From Rhizobium esperanzae (GTDB lineage: Bacteria > Pseudomonadota > Alphaproteobacteria > Rhizobiales > Rhizobiaceae), in assembly GCF_014197615.1 (NCBI RefSeq), contig NZ_JACIFY010000009.1:176514-240513 (forward strand): DNA of 64,000 nucleotides, written 5' to 3'. Under the pieces are notes generated by a model, which ran no database searches, was not told the DNA's origin, and saw only the letters and a list, made by a program, of their open reading frames with translations. The position numbers and the translations under genes were made by a program. Positions 39,262 through 49,377 of this stretch are shown here, one piece after another (the first letter of the stretch is position 1; every line of letters starts with the position of its first letter).

Positions 39262-40483
39262 CTTCCCAGACCCTCGCGAGTTCCACAATCGTTCTGACGG
39301 CCTTTTCCATATCCTGGCGGCTCACCCATTCGAGCGGCGAGTGGAAAGCATGGCCGCCGGCGAAGATGTTCGGGCACGGCAGCCCCATGAAGGAAAGCCG
39401 CGAACCATCCGTGCCGCCGCGGATGCTGCCGCGCACCGGCGTCATGCCGGCCCGGCGCACCGCTTCGATGGCGTTGTCGACGATCTCGGGATGACGGTCG
39501 AGCACCACCTTCATGTTGCGATACTGTTCCCTGACCTCGAAATGATAGGTCGAACCCGGATAGGCTGACATCACCTCTTTGACGATGGCTTCGAGCAAGG
39601 TCTCCTTTTCCACGAGCCCCGCGTCGGTGAAGTCGCGGATGATGAAGCTCAGCGACGCTTTCTCCATCGAGCCGGTCACGCCCACCGGATGGATGAAGCC
39701 CTGCTTTCCCTCGGTGGTTTCCGGCGCGATCTCCTTCGGCAGCCGGTCGATGACGGCGCCGGCGATCTTGATGGCGTTCTCCATGCGGTCCTTGGCAAAA
39801 CCCGGATGGATCGCGACGCCCGAGATGCCGATCTCGACGCCATCGGCCGAGAAGGTCTCGTCCTCGATATGGCCAGCCGTCTCGCCGTCCATCGTATAGG
39901 CGAAATCGGCGCCGAGTTTCTTCAGATCGACCTTGTTGACCCCGCGCCCGACTTCCTCGTCCGGCGTGAACAGGATCTTGATCGTCCCGTGCCGGATCTC
40001 CGGATTGTCGACGAGGAACCGGGCTGCGGTCATGATCTCCGCCAGCCCCGCCTTGTCGTCGGCGCCGAGCAATGTCGTTCCGTCGGTCGTGACGATGTCG
40101 TTGCCGATCTGGTTTTTCAGCTCCGGATGCTCGGAAACACGGATCACCCGGCTCTGATCGCCGGCAAGCGTGATATCTCCGCCGGCATAATTCCGGATGA
40201 TCTGCGGCTTGACGCCGGTGCCGCTGAAATCTGGCGCCGTATCCATATGCGAGCAGAAACAGATGACCGGCACCGCCTTGTCGCTGTTGGCCGGAATGGT
40301 CGCATAGACATAACCGTGTTCATCGAGATGCGCATCCGCAAGCCCGATCGCCAGCAATTCCTCGACCAGAACCCGTCCGAGATCCTTCTGTTTGCTTGTG
40401 GTCGGCTGCGTCGACGAAGAGGGATCGGATTGGGTATCGATCACGACATAACGCAGAAAACGGTCGAGAACGGTGTCGGTCAT
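39251..40483 (-). CDS. pepT: Peptidase T (tripeptide aminopeptidase)
   Basis: A 410-residue M20B metallopeptidase. Zinc-site motifs are S-H-M-D-T-A-P, L-G-A-D-D-K-A-G-L, and T-P-D-E-E-V-G-R-G. It releases N-terminal residues from tripeptides in the cytoplasm. ATG 40483 follows GGAG; an in-frame GTG at 40492 is less likely. It stands alone downstream of the sugar-type ABC operon, with a 105-bp gap. Confidence 0.92.
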   Translation of the reverse strand: MTDTVLDRFLRYVVIDTQSDPSSSTQPTTSKQKDLGRVLVEELLAIGLADAHLDEHGYVYATIPANSDKAVPVICFCSHMDTAPDFSGTGVKPQIIRNYAGGDITLAGDQSRVIRVSEHPELKNQIGNDIVTTDGTTLLGADDKAGLAEIMTAARFLVDNPEIRHGTIKILFTPDEEVGRGVNKVDLKKLGADFAYTMDGETAGHIEDETFSADGVEIGISGVAIHPGFAKDRMENAIKIAGAVIDRLPKEIAPETTEGKQGFIHPVGVTGSMEKASLSFIIRDFTDAGLVEKETLLEAIVKEVMSAYPGSTYHFEVREQYRNMKVVLDRHPEIVDNAIEAVRRAGMTPVRGSIRGGTDGSRLSFMGLPCPNIFAGGHAFHSPLEWVSRQDMEKAVRTIVELARVWEERA

Positions 40484-40588
40484 GGCATCCACTCCAGCAA
40501 GATCACGGGCAAGATCACGCAGGGATATAACCCTTGCGGGCGATGCGGCAAAAGATTTTTCAGCGCGCAGCGCGGGAGGATTGCCCGG

Positions 40589-41647
<1,059 letters not shown>

Positions 41648-41653
41648 TTCTGT

Positions 41654-42484
41654 TTAACCCTTGACCGCGCCGGCCGTCAGGCCCTGGACGAGATAACGCT
41701 GGATGAGCAGGAAGAAGAGGCCAGCCGGAATGAGCGCCATGACACCCGCCGCCATCATCTGCCCGAAATCCACCGAGAATTTTGAAACGAAGGTGAGGAG
41801 CCCGACCGGGAAGGTCGCCGCGTCATTGCCGTTGATCAGCATCAGCGCGAAGAGCAGCTCGCTCCAGGCGGCGGTGAAGACGAAGCCGAGCGTCGCGGCA
41901 ATGCCCGGCAATGTCAGCGGCAGGATGATCTGGCGAAACGCGGTGAACTGCGTCGCCCCGTCGATCATCGCCGCCTCTTCCAGATCCCTGGGGATGCCGT
42001 CGAAGAAGGACTGCATCAGGAAGGTGGCGAAGGGCACGTTGAAGGCGGTGTAGACGATGACGAGACCGGTCAGGCTGTTGGTCAGATGCAAGGGCGACAG
42101 GATCTTGAAGATCGGCGCCACCAGCATGACGAGCGGGAACATCTGGGTCAGCAGCATCAGCGCGACGATCCAATATTTCGCCCGGAAAGTGAAGCGCGAC
42201 AACGCGTAGCCGGAGAGCGAGGCGCAGATCGTCACCGTCACCGCCGTCGAGGCCGAGACGATCAGGCTGTTCTTGAAGAAGGTCGGGAAGGCGCTGTGCT
42301 GCAGCACGAAGGCATAGTGATCCCAGGTGGCGTGCGACGGCCACATGCGCACGCCTTCGCTATAAAGCAGGTCGTTCGGCGTCACCGAGACCTTGAGCAG
42401 CCAGAACAGCGGGAAGAGCGCGAAGGCGATGTAGCAGAGGATCGCCACCCGATGCGCAATGGTGGGAATGACGGATCGTCTCAT
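41654..42484 (-). CDS. Sugar-type ABC transporter permease (MalG family)
   Basis: A 276-residue inner-membrane permease with about six helices and an EAA loop D-L-E-E-A-A-M-I-D-G-A. It pairs with the MalF-like permease, whose stop lies 4 bp before its start. Confidence 0.9.
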   Translation of the reverse strand: MRRSVIPTIAHRVAILCYIAFALFPLFWLLKVSVTPNDLLYSEGVRMWPSHATWDHYAFVLQHSAFPTFFKNSLIVSASTAVTVTICASLSGYALSRFTFRAKYWIVALMLLTQMFPLVMLVAPIFKILSPLHLTNSLTGLVIVYTAFNVPFATFLMQSFFDGIPRDLEEAAMIDGATQFTAFRQIILPLTLPGIAATLGFVFTAAWSELLFALMLINGNDAATFPVGLLTFVSKFSVDFGQMMAAGVMALIPAGLFFLLIQRYLVQGLTAGAVKG

Positions 42485-42488
42485 GATC

Positions 42489-43424
42489 TCAATCCTTGTT
42501 CAGCAGCGTCTGCCGAAGCAGGATGATCAGCATCGAATAGGCAAGCAGCAGCACGAGCAGCACCAGCGCGATCGCCGAGGCATAACCGAAATCGAGCCGT
42601 TTGAACGCCGTCGTGAAGATGTAGCTCGCGACGATCTGCGTCCGGTCGGCCGGCCCGCCATTGGTCATGACGACGATGAGATCGGCGAAATTGGAAATCC
42701 ACACGGTGCGCAAGAGCACGGTGATGGCAATGGTCGGCGCCAGGAACGGCAGGGTGATCGAGCGGAAACGCTGGAACCAGCCGGCGCCGTCGATCGAGGC
42801 CGCCTCGTAGAGATCGCGCGGGATCGCCTGCAGGGCGGCAAGCAGGGTGATGGCGAAGAAAGGAATGCCCCACCAGACATTGGCGGCAATCGGCCCCCAC
42901 ATCGCGTAATCGGGATCGGAAAGAATATTGCCCGGCTCGTGCATCAGCCCGAGCGCGAAGAGCCAGTGCGGGATCGGCCCGATGACCGGATTGAACAGCC
43001 AGGCCCAGTTGAGGCCGGCGAGAAAGGACGGCACCGCCCAGGGCAGGAAGACCAGCGCCTGCGCGATCGCCCGGCCCGGGAAGGGTTTGTCGAGCAGCAG
43101 CGCCAGGATGAGGCCGAAGACGAATTGCAGCACGACGGAGGCGCCGGTCCACCAGAGCGTATTCCTGAGCGCGCCATAAAAGGCGGCATCGCCGGCAAGC
43201 TCGCGGAAATGATCGAGCCCGATGAAGCCGCCGGAAAACGGATTGAGCAGTTGGATATCGCGGAAGGCGTAGGACAGCCCGAGCGTCAGCGGCACCAGCA
43301 TCACCGCGATGATCAGGATCAGCGACGGCGCGCTGTAGAGATAGGGCTCCGAAGCATCGGCAAGACGACGCAGCCACGGCCTGCGGTCGCGACGCATGTC
43401 GAGCATATCGGCGGAAATGGTCAT
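42489..43424 (-). CDS. Sugar-type ABC transporter permease (MalF family)
   Basis: A 311-residue permease with a cytoplasmic basic N-terminus, about six helices and an EAA loop D-L-Y-E-A-A-S-I-D-G-A. A 251-bp gap carrying a palindromic repeat separates it from the upstream binding-protein gene. Confidence 0.9.
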   Translation of the reverse strand: MTISADMLDMRRDRRPWLRRLADASEPYLYSAPSLILIIAVMLVPLTLGLSYAFRDIQLLNPFSGGFIGLDHFRELAGDAAFYGALRNTLWWTGASVVLQFVFGLILALLLDKPFPGRAIAQALVFLPWAVPSFLAGLNWAWLFNPVIGPIPHWLFALGLMHEPGNILSDPDYAMWGPIAANVWWGIPFFAITLLAALQAIPRDLYEAASIDGAGWFQRFRSITLPFLAPTIAITVLLRTVWISNFADLIVVMTNGGPADRTQIVASYIFTTAFKRLDFGYASAIALVLLVLLLAYSMLIILLRQTLLNKD

Positions 43425-43494
43425 CGGATTGCGGTTTCCATTGTCTTAGTCAGAGGATTGTTGCCCGGATGATGCTTCTGAAGTGGGAGGTCGG

Positions 43495-43653
43495 AGCCCC
43501 CTCATCCGCCTACCGGCACCTTGCTCCCCGCTGGGGAGAAGGGAATATGCCGCGACGTTTCCGTTCCCTTCTCCCCTCGGGGGTCCGAAGGACGGGTCGA
43601 GACCAGTGGCTCGACCCAGGCATAGGTGGCCAGTAGGGTCGGATGAGGGGGCT
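43495..43653. repeat. RIME-like palindromic element inside the ABC operon
   Basis: Terminal inverted repeats AGCCCCCTCATCC (43495-43507) and GGATGAGGGGGCT (43641-43653) are perfect over 13 bp. Inside, GGGGAGAAGGGAA and TTCCCTTCTCCCC form a second hairpin. It resembles the rhizobial RIME-type intergenic elements and lies between the binding-protein and permease genes. Confidence 0.8.
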
Positions 43654-43675
43654 TCAATCTCAAAGCCCTCTATCT

Positions 43676-44935
43676 CTACTTCTTCGACAAGAACTTCTGC
43701 TGCGCCTTGGTCAGATATTCCGCCCACTGATCAGCAAGATCCTTCGCCGAGATGTCGCCGAGCAGGGCCTGCTGCGAGGTCTTGATCGCCAGCGAATCCT
43801 TGAAGAAGGCAAACTCCTCCAGATAGGTCGGCATGACAGTCGGCACCGTATTCGGGTCCGCCAGTTCCTCGAACCAGCCCTTGAACTGGTCACCGGCATA
43901 GAAGGGATCCTTCTCGGCCGCCGTATAGGCCGGCAGCGCGCCGATGCGCTTGTTCCACTCGATATTGCCTTCCGGCCCTTCGAGGGTGGCGATCAGCTTC
44001 CAGGAGAGATCCTTGTTGCCGCTGGTCGTGAACATCGACCAGCCGCCATAGCCGATGGTCGGGAAGGACTTGCCGTCGGGACCCTTCGGCAGCGGCATGA
44101 CGCCGAAATCTTCCTTTTTCATGCGTTCGGCAATGGCGATCAGCGCATCCGGATCCTGGTCGAGGAAGGCGCAGGTGCCGGAATAGAAGCCGGCGACGAC
44201 TTCGTTGAAGCCCCAGTTGACGCTGTCCTTCGGCGCGTAGCCCTTCTTGTAGAGATCGACCATCCATTCGATGCCCTTGGCCCAGCCGGGGCTGTTCATC
44301 GTCGAGGTGCCGTCTTCCTTGAAGTACTTGTTGTCGCCTGCCATCGAGGCGGCGAAGATCATCCAGCCGTTGAGGCCGCCCGGTCCGCCGCGCATGCAGT
44401 AGCCGTATTTGCCGGGCAGTTTGGAGACTTTTTCGGACGCGGCGGTGAATTCCTCCAGCGTCTTCGGCGGCGCTGCGACACCGGCTTCCGAAAGCAGCTT
44501 CTTGTTGTAGAACATTGCCCGGAGATAGAAGCCGTAGGGCAGCATATAGGCGGTGTTCTTGACGTCGCGGCCGAGTTCGAGTGCCCGCGGCGTCAGCTCC
44601 TTGGTATGCTCCCACTTTGCAAGGTAGGGCTCGAGGCTCTCGAGCATGCCGTTATTGGCATAGAGCGACAGCCAGGTATCGGGCATTTCCATCACATCGG
44701 GCACATCGCCGGCCGAGACCATGGTCGCGAATTTCTGGAAGGCTTCGTTCCAGGGCAGCGAGATGATGTCGACCTTGGTGCCGGGATTGGCGGCCTCGAA
44801 CTTGCCGACGATCGATTTCAGCGTTTCGGTGCGCTCCGGGCTGGTGATGACTTCGACAAGCTTGAGCGTCGTGTCGGCAAAGGCCGTACCCGCCATCATC
44901 GAAGCAAAGAGCGTTGAGATTATTAGTTTTTTCAT
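43676..44935 (-). CDS. Sugar-type ABC transporter substrate-binding protein
   Basis: A 419-residue extracellular solute-binding protein of family 1 with a signal peptide of about 20 residues (cleaved near A-F-A-D). It has the typical N-terminal F-E-A-A-N-P-G-T-K-V and the segment Y-G-G-W-S-M-F. It starts 35 bp after the PLP-lyase gene and feeds the MalF/MalG/UgpC-type importer downstream. The ligand is unknown. Confidence 0.88.
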   Translation of the reverse strand: MKKLIISTLFASMMAGTAFADTTLKLVEVITSPERTETLKSIVGKFEAANPGTKVDIISLPWNEAFQKFATMVSAGDVPDVMEMPDTWLSLYANNGMLESLEPYLAKWEHTKELTPRALELGRDVKNTAYMLPYGFYLRAMFYNKKLLSEAGVAAPPKTLEEFTAASEKVSKLPGKYGYCMRGGPGGLNGWMIFAASMAGDNKYFKEDGTSTMNSPGWAKGIEWMVDLYKKGYAPKDSVNWGFNEVVAGFYSGTCAFLDQDPDALIAIAERMKKEDFGVMPLPKGPDGKSFPTIGYGGWSMFTTSGNKDLSWKLIATLEGPEGNIEWNKRIGALPAYTAAEKDPFYAGDQFKGWFEELADPNTVPTVMPTYLEEFAFFKDSLAIKTSQQALLGDISAKDLADQWAEYLTKAQQKFLSKK

Positions 44936-44970
44936 GGCTCAGTTCCCCCTTGTTAGGTTTCTCTCAGGTT

Positions 44971-46143
44971 TCAGGATTGTGAGGCGGCGGCGAGCGCTTC
45001 CTCGATGTCCCTCCACAAAGCCTCGGTTCCTTCGAGGCCGACATGGAGGCGTACGGACCGCGCATGGATGCCGAAGGTTTGCGCGGAATTCGGCTGTGCT
45101 TTCTGCTGAAGCACCACCTCGCCCGGTACGATCAGGCTTTCATGTCCACCCCAGCTCACTCCCAGTTTGAAGAGCTTGAGGTGATCGGCGAAAGTGCGGA
45201 TATCGACGCCTTCGCGGAAGATGAACGAAAACAGGCCCGAGGTGCCGTTGAGCCCGGCGGGCAGACGATTGGCAAGCCCCGGATGGCAGACCGTCTCCAC
45301 CACATCGAGCTTCTGCAGGCGCCTGGCGATTTCAAGCGCCGATGCCTCATGGGCTTTCATGCGCAGCGGCAGCGTGCGCAGGCCGCGGATCAGAAGCCAG
45401 GCGTCGAACGGCGACAGCTTGCCGCCGAGATAAGGATAGGCCTCGGCCTTGACGCGCGCAATCATCGCCGTCGAGCCGGCAACGATCCCCGCCACCACAT
45501 CGCTGTGGCCGCCGAGATATTTCGAGGCCGAATGGATAACGAGATCGACGCCGAGCGTCAGCGGCCGCTGGAAGAACGGGCTTGCCCAGCTGTTGTCGAT
45601 CATCGAGATGACGCCGTGCTGTCTGGCGAGGGCTGCGAGCGCGCCGACATCATGCGCTTCCATCACCCAGCTCGTCGGGCTTTCCAGGTAGAGGAGCTTG
45701 GCGCCGGGCAGCGCGCGCGCGACCGCCTCCTCGTCGCGCCCGTCGACATAGATCACCTCGATCTTCATCCGCTTCAGGATGGTGCCGAACAGGCGGAAAG
45801 CATCGGGATAGACATGGCGGACGGCGACGATGCGGTCGCCCGGCTCGACGAAACTCAGCACTGCTGACGAAATCGCCGCCATGCCGCTCGCAAAACCCAG
45901 CGCATCCTCCGCACCTTCCAGCTTGGCCAGCATTTCCTCGAAGGCGCGCACCGTCGGGTTCAGCCCGCGCGTATAGGTCGGCCGCACCTTCTCGCCGCGA
46001 TAGACGGTGATCATCTCGTCGTAATCGGAAAAGGTGAAAAGCGAGGTCTGGAAGATCGGCGGCACGACGGCGTCGGCGAAGTTGCCGTCGTCGTGGGCGG
46101 TGATGAGGGAAGCAAGATCGAACGGGTCGGCGCCGTTGCTCAT
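44971..46143 (-). CDS. PLP-dependent Cys/Met-metabolism lyase (cystathionine beta/gamma-lyase family)
   Basis: A 390-residue trans-sulfuration enzyme. The PLP-binding Lys208 lies in H-S-A-S-K-Y-L-G-G-H, Asp183 in M-I-D-N-S-W-A-S-P, and the N-terminal Y-T-R-G-L-N-P-T motif contributes phosphate contacts. Reactions in the family include C-S bond cleavage and gamma-replacement. Its start overlaps the GntR stop by ATGA, and the ABC binding-protein gene follows within 35 bp. Its substrate is therefore likely what the transporter imports, or a product of it; this is inference. Confidence 0.85.
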   Translation of the reverse strand: MSNGADPFDLASLITAHDDGNFADAVVPPIFQTSLFTFSDYDEMITVYRGEKVRPTYTRGLNPTVRAFEEMLAKLEGAEDALGFASGMAAISSAVLSFVEPGDRIVAVRHVYPDAFRLFGTILKRMKIEVIYVDGRDEEAVARALPGAKLLYLESPTSWVMEAHDVGALAALARQHGVISMIDNSWASPFFQRPLTLGVDLVIHSASKYLGGHSDVVAGIVAGSTAMIARVKAEAYPYLGGKLSPFDAWLLIRGLRTLPLRMKAHEASALEIARRLQKLDVVETVCHPGLANRLPAGLNGTSGLFSFIFREGVDIRTFADHLKLFKLGVSWGGHESLIVPGEVVLQQKAQPNSAQTFGIHARSVRLHVGLEGTEALWRDIEEALAAASQS

Positions 46144-46862
46144 TTGGACATTTCCTTGATGTCTTCCTCGACGATATCGAGAATTTTCAATGTTTCCGCC
46201 CGCGCCGCCTCGGCATCCCGAGCAGCGATCGCGTTGAAAAGCGTGCGGTGAAAGGGAAAGGACCGGCGGGCGAAATCCTGCCGGTCGAACGGATGCTCCC
46301 AGAAGCGCTCGAAGGTCTCGCGCATCTGCTCGAGCAGCTGGCGAAACAGCGGATTGTGGGTGGCGTCGTAGACGGCGAGATGGAAGGCGAGATCTTCCGG
46401 CCCGGATGTGCCCTGCTCCAGGTGCACCCGCTCCATCTCGTTGAGCTTCTCCTCGATGACGACGAGGTCTTTTGCCGTGCGCCGCCGGGCCGCGACCATG
46501 CCCGCCTCGCATTCGATGCCGCGGCGAACCTCCAGCGTCTGCAGCAGCGCATCGCGCAGATGCACCGCGTCGAAGGACAGCGGCATATGGATCGTCGCCC
46601 GGGACACCGGCTTCAACAGATAGGTGCCGCTGCCCTTGCGCGTCTCGATGACGCCGAGCGCCTGAAAATGCCGGATCGCTTCGCGAATGGTCGAACGGCC
46701 GACGGCAAGGGCCGCCATCAGCTCTCGCTCGGCCGGCAGCCGATCGCCCGCCTGCAAGCGTGCCTCCTCGACATAATCCGCCAGCGCATCGGTCACCTGA
46801 CGCGCGCGGTCCATGACCGGAAGCGGCCGGATCACCGGCCTGTCGCTACGATTTGCCTTCAT
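46140..46862 (-). CDS. GntR/FadR-family transcriptional regulator
   Basis: A 240-residue regulator. The N-terminal winged helix (about 20-85) has R-L-P-A-E-R-E-L-M-A-A-L-A-V-G-R-S-T-I-R-E-A-I-R, and the all-helical FCD ligand domain spans about 95-230. It heads the operon of lyase and sugar-type ABC transporter and is coupled to the lyase gene, so it is probably their local regulator responding to the imported compound. Confidence 0.9.
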   Translation of the reverse strand: MKANRSDRPVIRPLPVMDRARQVTDALADYVEEARLQAGDRLPAERELMAALAVGRSTIREAIRHFQALGVIETRKGSGTYLLKPVSRATIHMPLSFDAVHLRDALLQTLEVRRGIECEAGMVAARRRTAKDLVVIEEKLNEMERVHLEQGTSGPEDLAFHLAVYDATHNPLFRQLLEQMRETFERFWEHPFDRQDFARRSFPFHRTLFNAIAARDAEAARAETLKILDIVEEDIKEMSK

Positions 46863-46901
46863 GGTTCCCCATTTTCTTATCAGGCAGTCAGGCGTTGAAA
46901 T

Positions 46902-46937
46902 TGGTCTGACATCTTAGCATTTCCCAAATATGGGAAG
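46902..46937. promoter_or_regulatory. Candidate GntR operator
   Basis: TGGTCTGACA (46902-46911) resembles FadR-subfamily operator halves, and TTCCC-AAATAT-GGGAA (46922-46937) is a palindrome. Both lie 40-75 bp upstream of the regulator's start. Either could be its binding site. The remainder of this 322-bp gap up to 47184 has a short G/C hairpin (46985-47002) and A/T-rich promoter-like DNA for the next gene. Confidence 0.4.
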
Positions 46938-47184
46938 GCGTCAAGCGGTGTTTTGCGACGTGAGACGATGCCCAGTCGGTATCACCCCGGCCGGAGTCGG
47001 GGACTGTTGATCTATAACTGAATCGCGTCTTCGGCCGCTTCTATGATCATAAATCGTCCGATCCAGTTTATCGAAGCTGCATGCGCGGGAAGATCATGTT
47101 ACGCCCGTCCAACAAATTAGCGATATATTAAAAATAGACTGCTATTCCTCGCACTCTATGCAGCACGCACCGGATGGAGAAAAA

Positions 47185-47877
47185 GTGAAGACTTCATATA
47201 ACGCACTACGCGCATTACTTATCATTGCCAATATTACATCACCATTGACCGGATATTCCGCCGCCTATGCCGCCGCGCCGCCGACGCACGGGCTTCCTTC
47301 GCCTCAGATTTCCAAGGCGCTCGATGCACTGCTGCTGCCCGTCAACAAGGCTGTTATAAAGAAGTTCAAGCTTGCCAAGGGCGAGCACGGCGTATTGGTG
47401 CTCTCGGTCAAGAAGGGCGGCGTCGCCGACAAGCAGGGAATCAAGCCCGGCGATGTGCTGTCGGAGGTTCACGGGCACAAGGTTCACAAACCTGTCGACG
47501 TCGACGTCGCCGTCAGCCGCGATCTGAAGGCGGGCAAATCCGATATCGCCATGGCCGTGCTTCGGGATGGTGCGCCGGTGACTGTCGCCGCCGTCATTAC
47601 GCTCGAGGAGTATAACGAGGCGATCTCGGTCACGGAAGTTTCGACCTGGGAGAGCGACACGTCGGAGGCGTCTTTCTCCTATTCCGAATACGTGTCCGAG
47701 GAAACGCAGACAATCGAGACCTCCTATGAAAGCGAAGAGACGACCGTCGAAGAAGCGATGACGCAGGAAGAATCTTCCAGCGACGAGGAGACGAGCGACG
47801 ACAGTTCCGAGGATGACGGCGACGACGATGCCGGTGACGATGACGGCGGCGATGACTCGGACGGCGATTCCGAATAG
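47185..47877 (+). CDS. Secreted PDZ-domain protein with a long acidic tail
   Basis: A protein of 230 residues from GTG 47185, which has GGAG about 6 nt upstream; ATG 47158 gives 239 residues but has no such site. The N-terminal signal sequence is cleaved near A-A-Y-A-A. A PDZ-like domain (about 55-140) contains G-V-L-V-L-S-V-K-K-G-G-V-A-D-K-Q-G-I-K-P-G-D-V-L. The last 80 residues are almost all Asp, Glu, Ser, Thr and Gly. No protease domain is present. The tail could bind cations. Family and function are unknown. Confidence 0.7.
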   Translation: MKTSYNALRALLIIANITSPLTGYSAAYAAAPPTHGLPSPQISKALDALLLPVNKAVIKKFKLAKGEHGVLVLSVKKGGVADKQGIKPGDVLSEVHGHKVHKPVDVDVAVSRDLKAGKSDIAMAVLRDGAPVTVAAVITLEEYNEAISVTEVSTWESDTSEASFSYSEYVSEETQTIETSYESEETTVEEAMTQEESSSDEETSDDSSEDDGDDDAGDDDGGDDSDGDSE

Positions 47878-48069
47878 CGATAGCCTACCGGAGATCTGCG
47901 GCGGGTGACCCGCCTGCCGCATCGCATCGGCCACCACGTTGTGGCCGATGCGACGATCGACCGCGACATCGTCCGGCCGTCGGTGGATCGCGGTCTCACC
48001 CCCGTCCTTGCTTTCGAGCTTCCACTGAAAAGTAGCTGGAAGGATCTTCATTGGTGGCGGGAGACTGTC

Positions 48070-48358
48070 TCAATACCGAATTGCTTCGATCCGGGACCTG
48101 ATCCAACGAACGAACAGCGAGGCAGCCGGCGTCAGCCGCTCGAAGCTGCGCGCGACCGCAGGACCGCCTGCTCACCAGACCGCTGTCGGCATACAAAGGT
48201 CCCCGCACTGTTTCTGCCATGGCGAAACCGGCCGCCTCGAACCAGCGCGACCATACATCCCGGTTTTCCTCCTGCAACAGCGTATGGCGCAGCATGTCCT
48301 CCGAGCGAGCGATCGCCGCCCCTGCTTTGAGCAGCGCCGGTGTTGCAACCGGGATCAT
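48070..48358 (-). pseudogene. LysR-family regulator remnant
   Basis: The minus-strand frame from 48358 reads like the effector domain of a GcvA-type LysR regulator: T-P-A-L-L-K-A-G, then H-T-L-L-Q-E-E-N-R-D-V-W-S-R-W-F-E-A-A-G, then G-P-L-Y-A-D-S-G-L-V. After the last Val the similarity continues in another frame (F-E-R-L-T-P-A-A-S-L-F-V-R-W-I) to a stop at 48070-48072. The whole DNA-binding domain is missing. This is a truncated, frameshifted gene. Confidence 0.55.
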
Positions 48359-48624
48359 CTCACATCGGCGCGATATATGCTCTCGGTCCTTGCAAAGCTG
48401 AAGCGATTGCCCTGCCTGTCAACACTTCGACTTAGCAGCCAGGTCCCCGAATCCTTGTCGTCGAGAATGAAGTGGACGCCCAGACCGGTTTTGCCTTCAC
48501 TGCCAGCAGCTTTGGCGGCGATCCTGTCGCTGCCATAGCGTCGAATCCTACGATTCTTAGGATTTACTTCGAGCCCCTGCGACAGGAAGATCTCATCGTT
48601 CGGCGTCTGTCCGCGCACACTCAA
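48355..48624 (-). pseudogene. Fragment resembling an RHS/SpvB-type protein
   Basis: An 89-residue minus-strand frame contains R-R-Y-G-S-D-R-I-A-A-K-A-A followed by G-T-W-L-L-S-R-S-V-D-R-Q-G-N-R-F-S-F. The pattern [WL]-x-L-S-x-[IV]-x-D-R-x-G-N resembles the strand repeats of SpvB/RHS toxin-carrier proteins. It has no neighbouring RHS core and abuts the LysR remnant, so it is read as debris. The identification is by eye and tentative. Confidence 0.35.
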
Positions 48625-49132
48625 CCGATCATTGTCCGCAAGGGCATCGACCTTTCCCCGGAGATGCCATGACCTCGACCGTATCAGCCCTGAAGCTACT
48701 TATCGGGCACCAAGCACGCAAAGAATTGGTGTCCCGTCCTCGCGTGCCGACGTCGACGATCCGGATCGAAAGCCATGATCAGGAGCAGGAGCTGGTCGTT
48801 GGAGGCGGGTCGGATGTCAGCTATGCGGCGGTCCAAACGAGCGTCGACTACAAGCCGCCGAGCACATAGTTTCGAATCACCACTTCTCCGCCGTCAAGAC
48901 AATTCGGGTGATTCATCTGCAGAATCGCAAAGTCAAGCCCTTTGAAGAGCAATGTTTACTGTTTGTTTCCAGACGTTTGTCGGCACCCCCGCCGATAGCA
49001 TGGTCGCAACCACTTGAAATAGCTTATGATTTTTTTTGGCCTGTGAATAGCGGCGCATCACTACTTTCGTGCTTGCACCAAATCGCCGCTCCTGCATACA
49101 GTACAGGGGTCCAGTAAGGAAAGGAGAACATC
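48625..49132. other. Stretch with no supported gene
   Basis: Short plus-strand frames occur here; one at 48669-48869 has a GGAG site but no recognisable content. A T-run at 49031-49038 and generally raised A/T content distinguish it from neighbouring core DNA. It probably includes the promoter of the small gene at 49133. Confidence 0.4.
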
Positions 49133-49264
49133 ATGTTCTACAAAACCTGGCTGGCAATAGCGTTCGCAACGGTGGCTTCCTATTACATTGGCCACAGTTA
49201 TGCACTTATAAAAGAAGCCGTCTCAGCATACCACCGAGACGGCTCTGGTAACGCAGAGAAGTAA
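49133..49264 (+). CDS. 43-residue single-helix membrane protein
   Basis: ATG 49133 follows AAGGAAAGGAG with good spacing. The protein has one hydrophobic helix (T-W-L-A-I-A-F-A-T-V-A-S-Y-Y-I-G, about residues 5-24) and a charged tail ending N-A-E-K. An 8-bp inverted repeat GCCGTCTC/GAGACGGC lies within its coding sequence, and a hairpin follows at 49285. Function is unknown. Confidence 0.55.
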   Translation: MFYKTWLAIAFATVASYYIGHSYALIKEAVSAYHRDGSGNAEK

Positions 49265-49284
49265 GTCCGAACGCTTAAGCCCGG

Positions 49285-49313
49285 GAGGGACTGGTCTAGA
49301 CCACCGGTCCCTC
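49285..49313 (+). terminator. Hairpin after the small membrane protein gene
   Basis: GAGGGAC (49285-49291) pairs with GTCCCTC (49307-49313) around an inner TGGTCTAGACCA palindrome. It lies 20 bp after the stop codon; no long U-run follows. Confidence 0.5.
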
Positions 49314-49377
49314 TTGGCCCCCTCTGTAAGGACAGCTTTCAACAAATCACTTGTCAAGTCAAACTTTACGAGACTCC

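Noticed and set aside
48472..48869. Two plus-strand frames overlapping as ATGA at 48669
   Set aside because: The first is antisense to the RHS-like fragment, and neither has recognisable composition; the overlap looks accidental.
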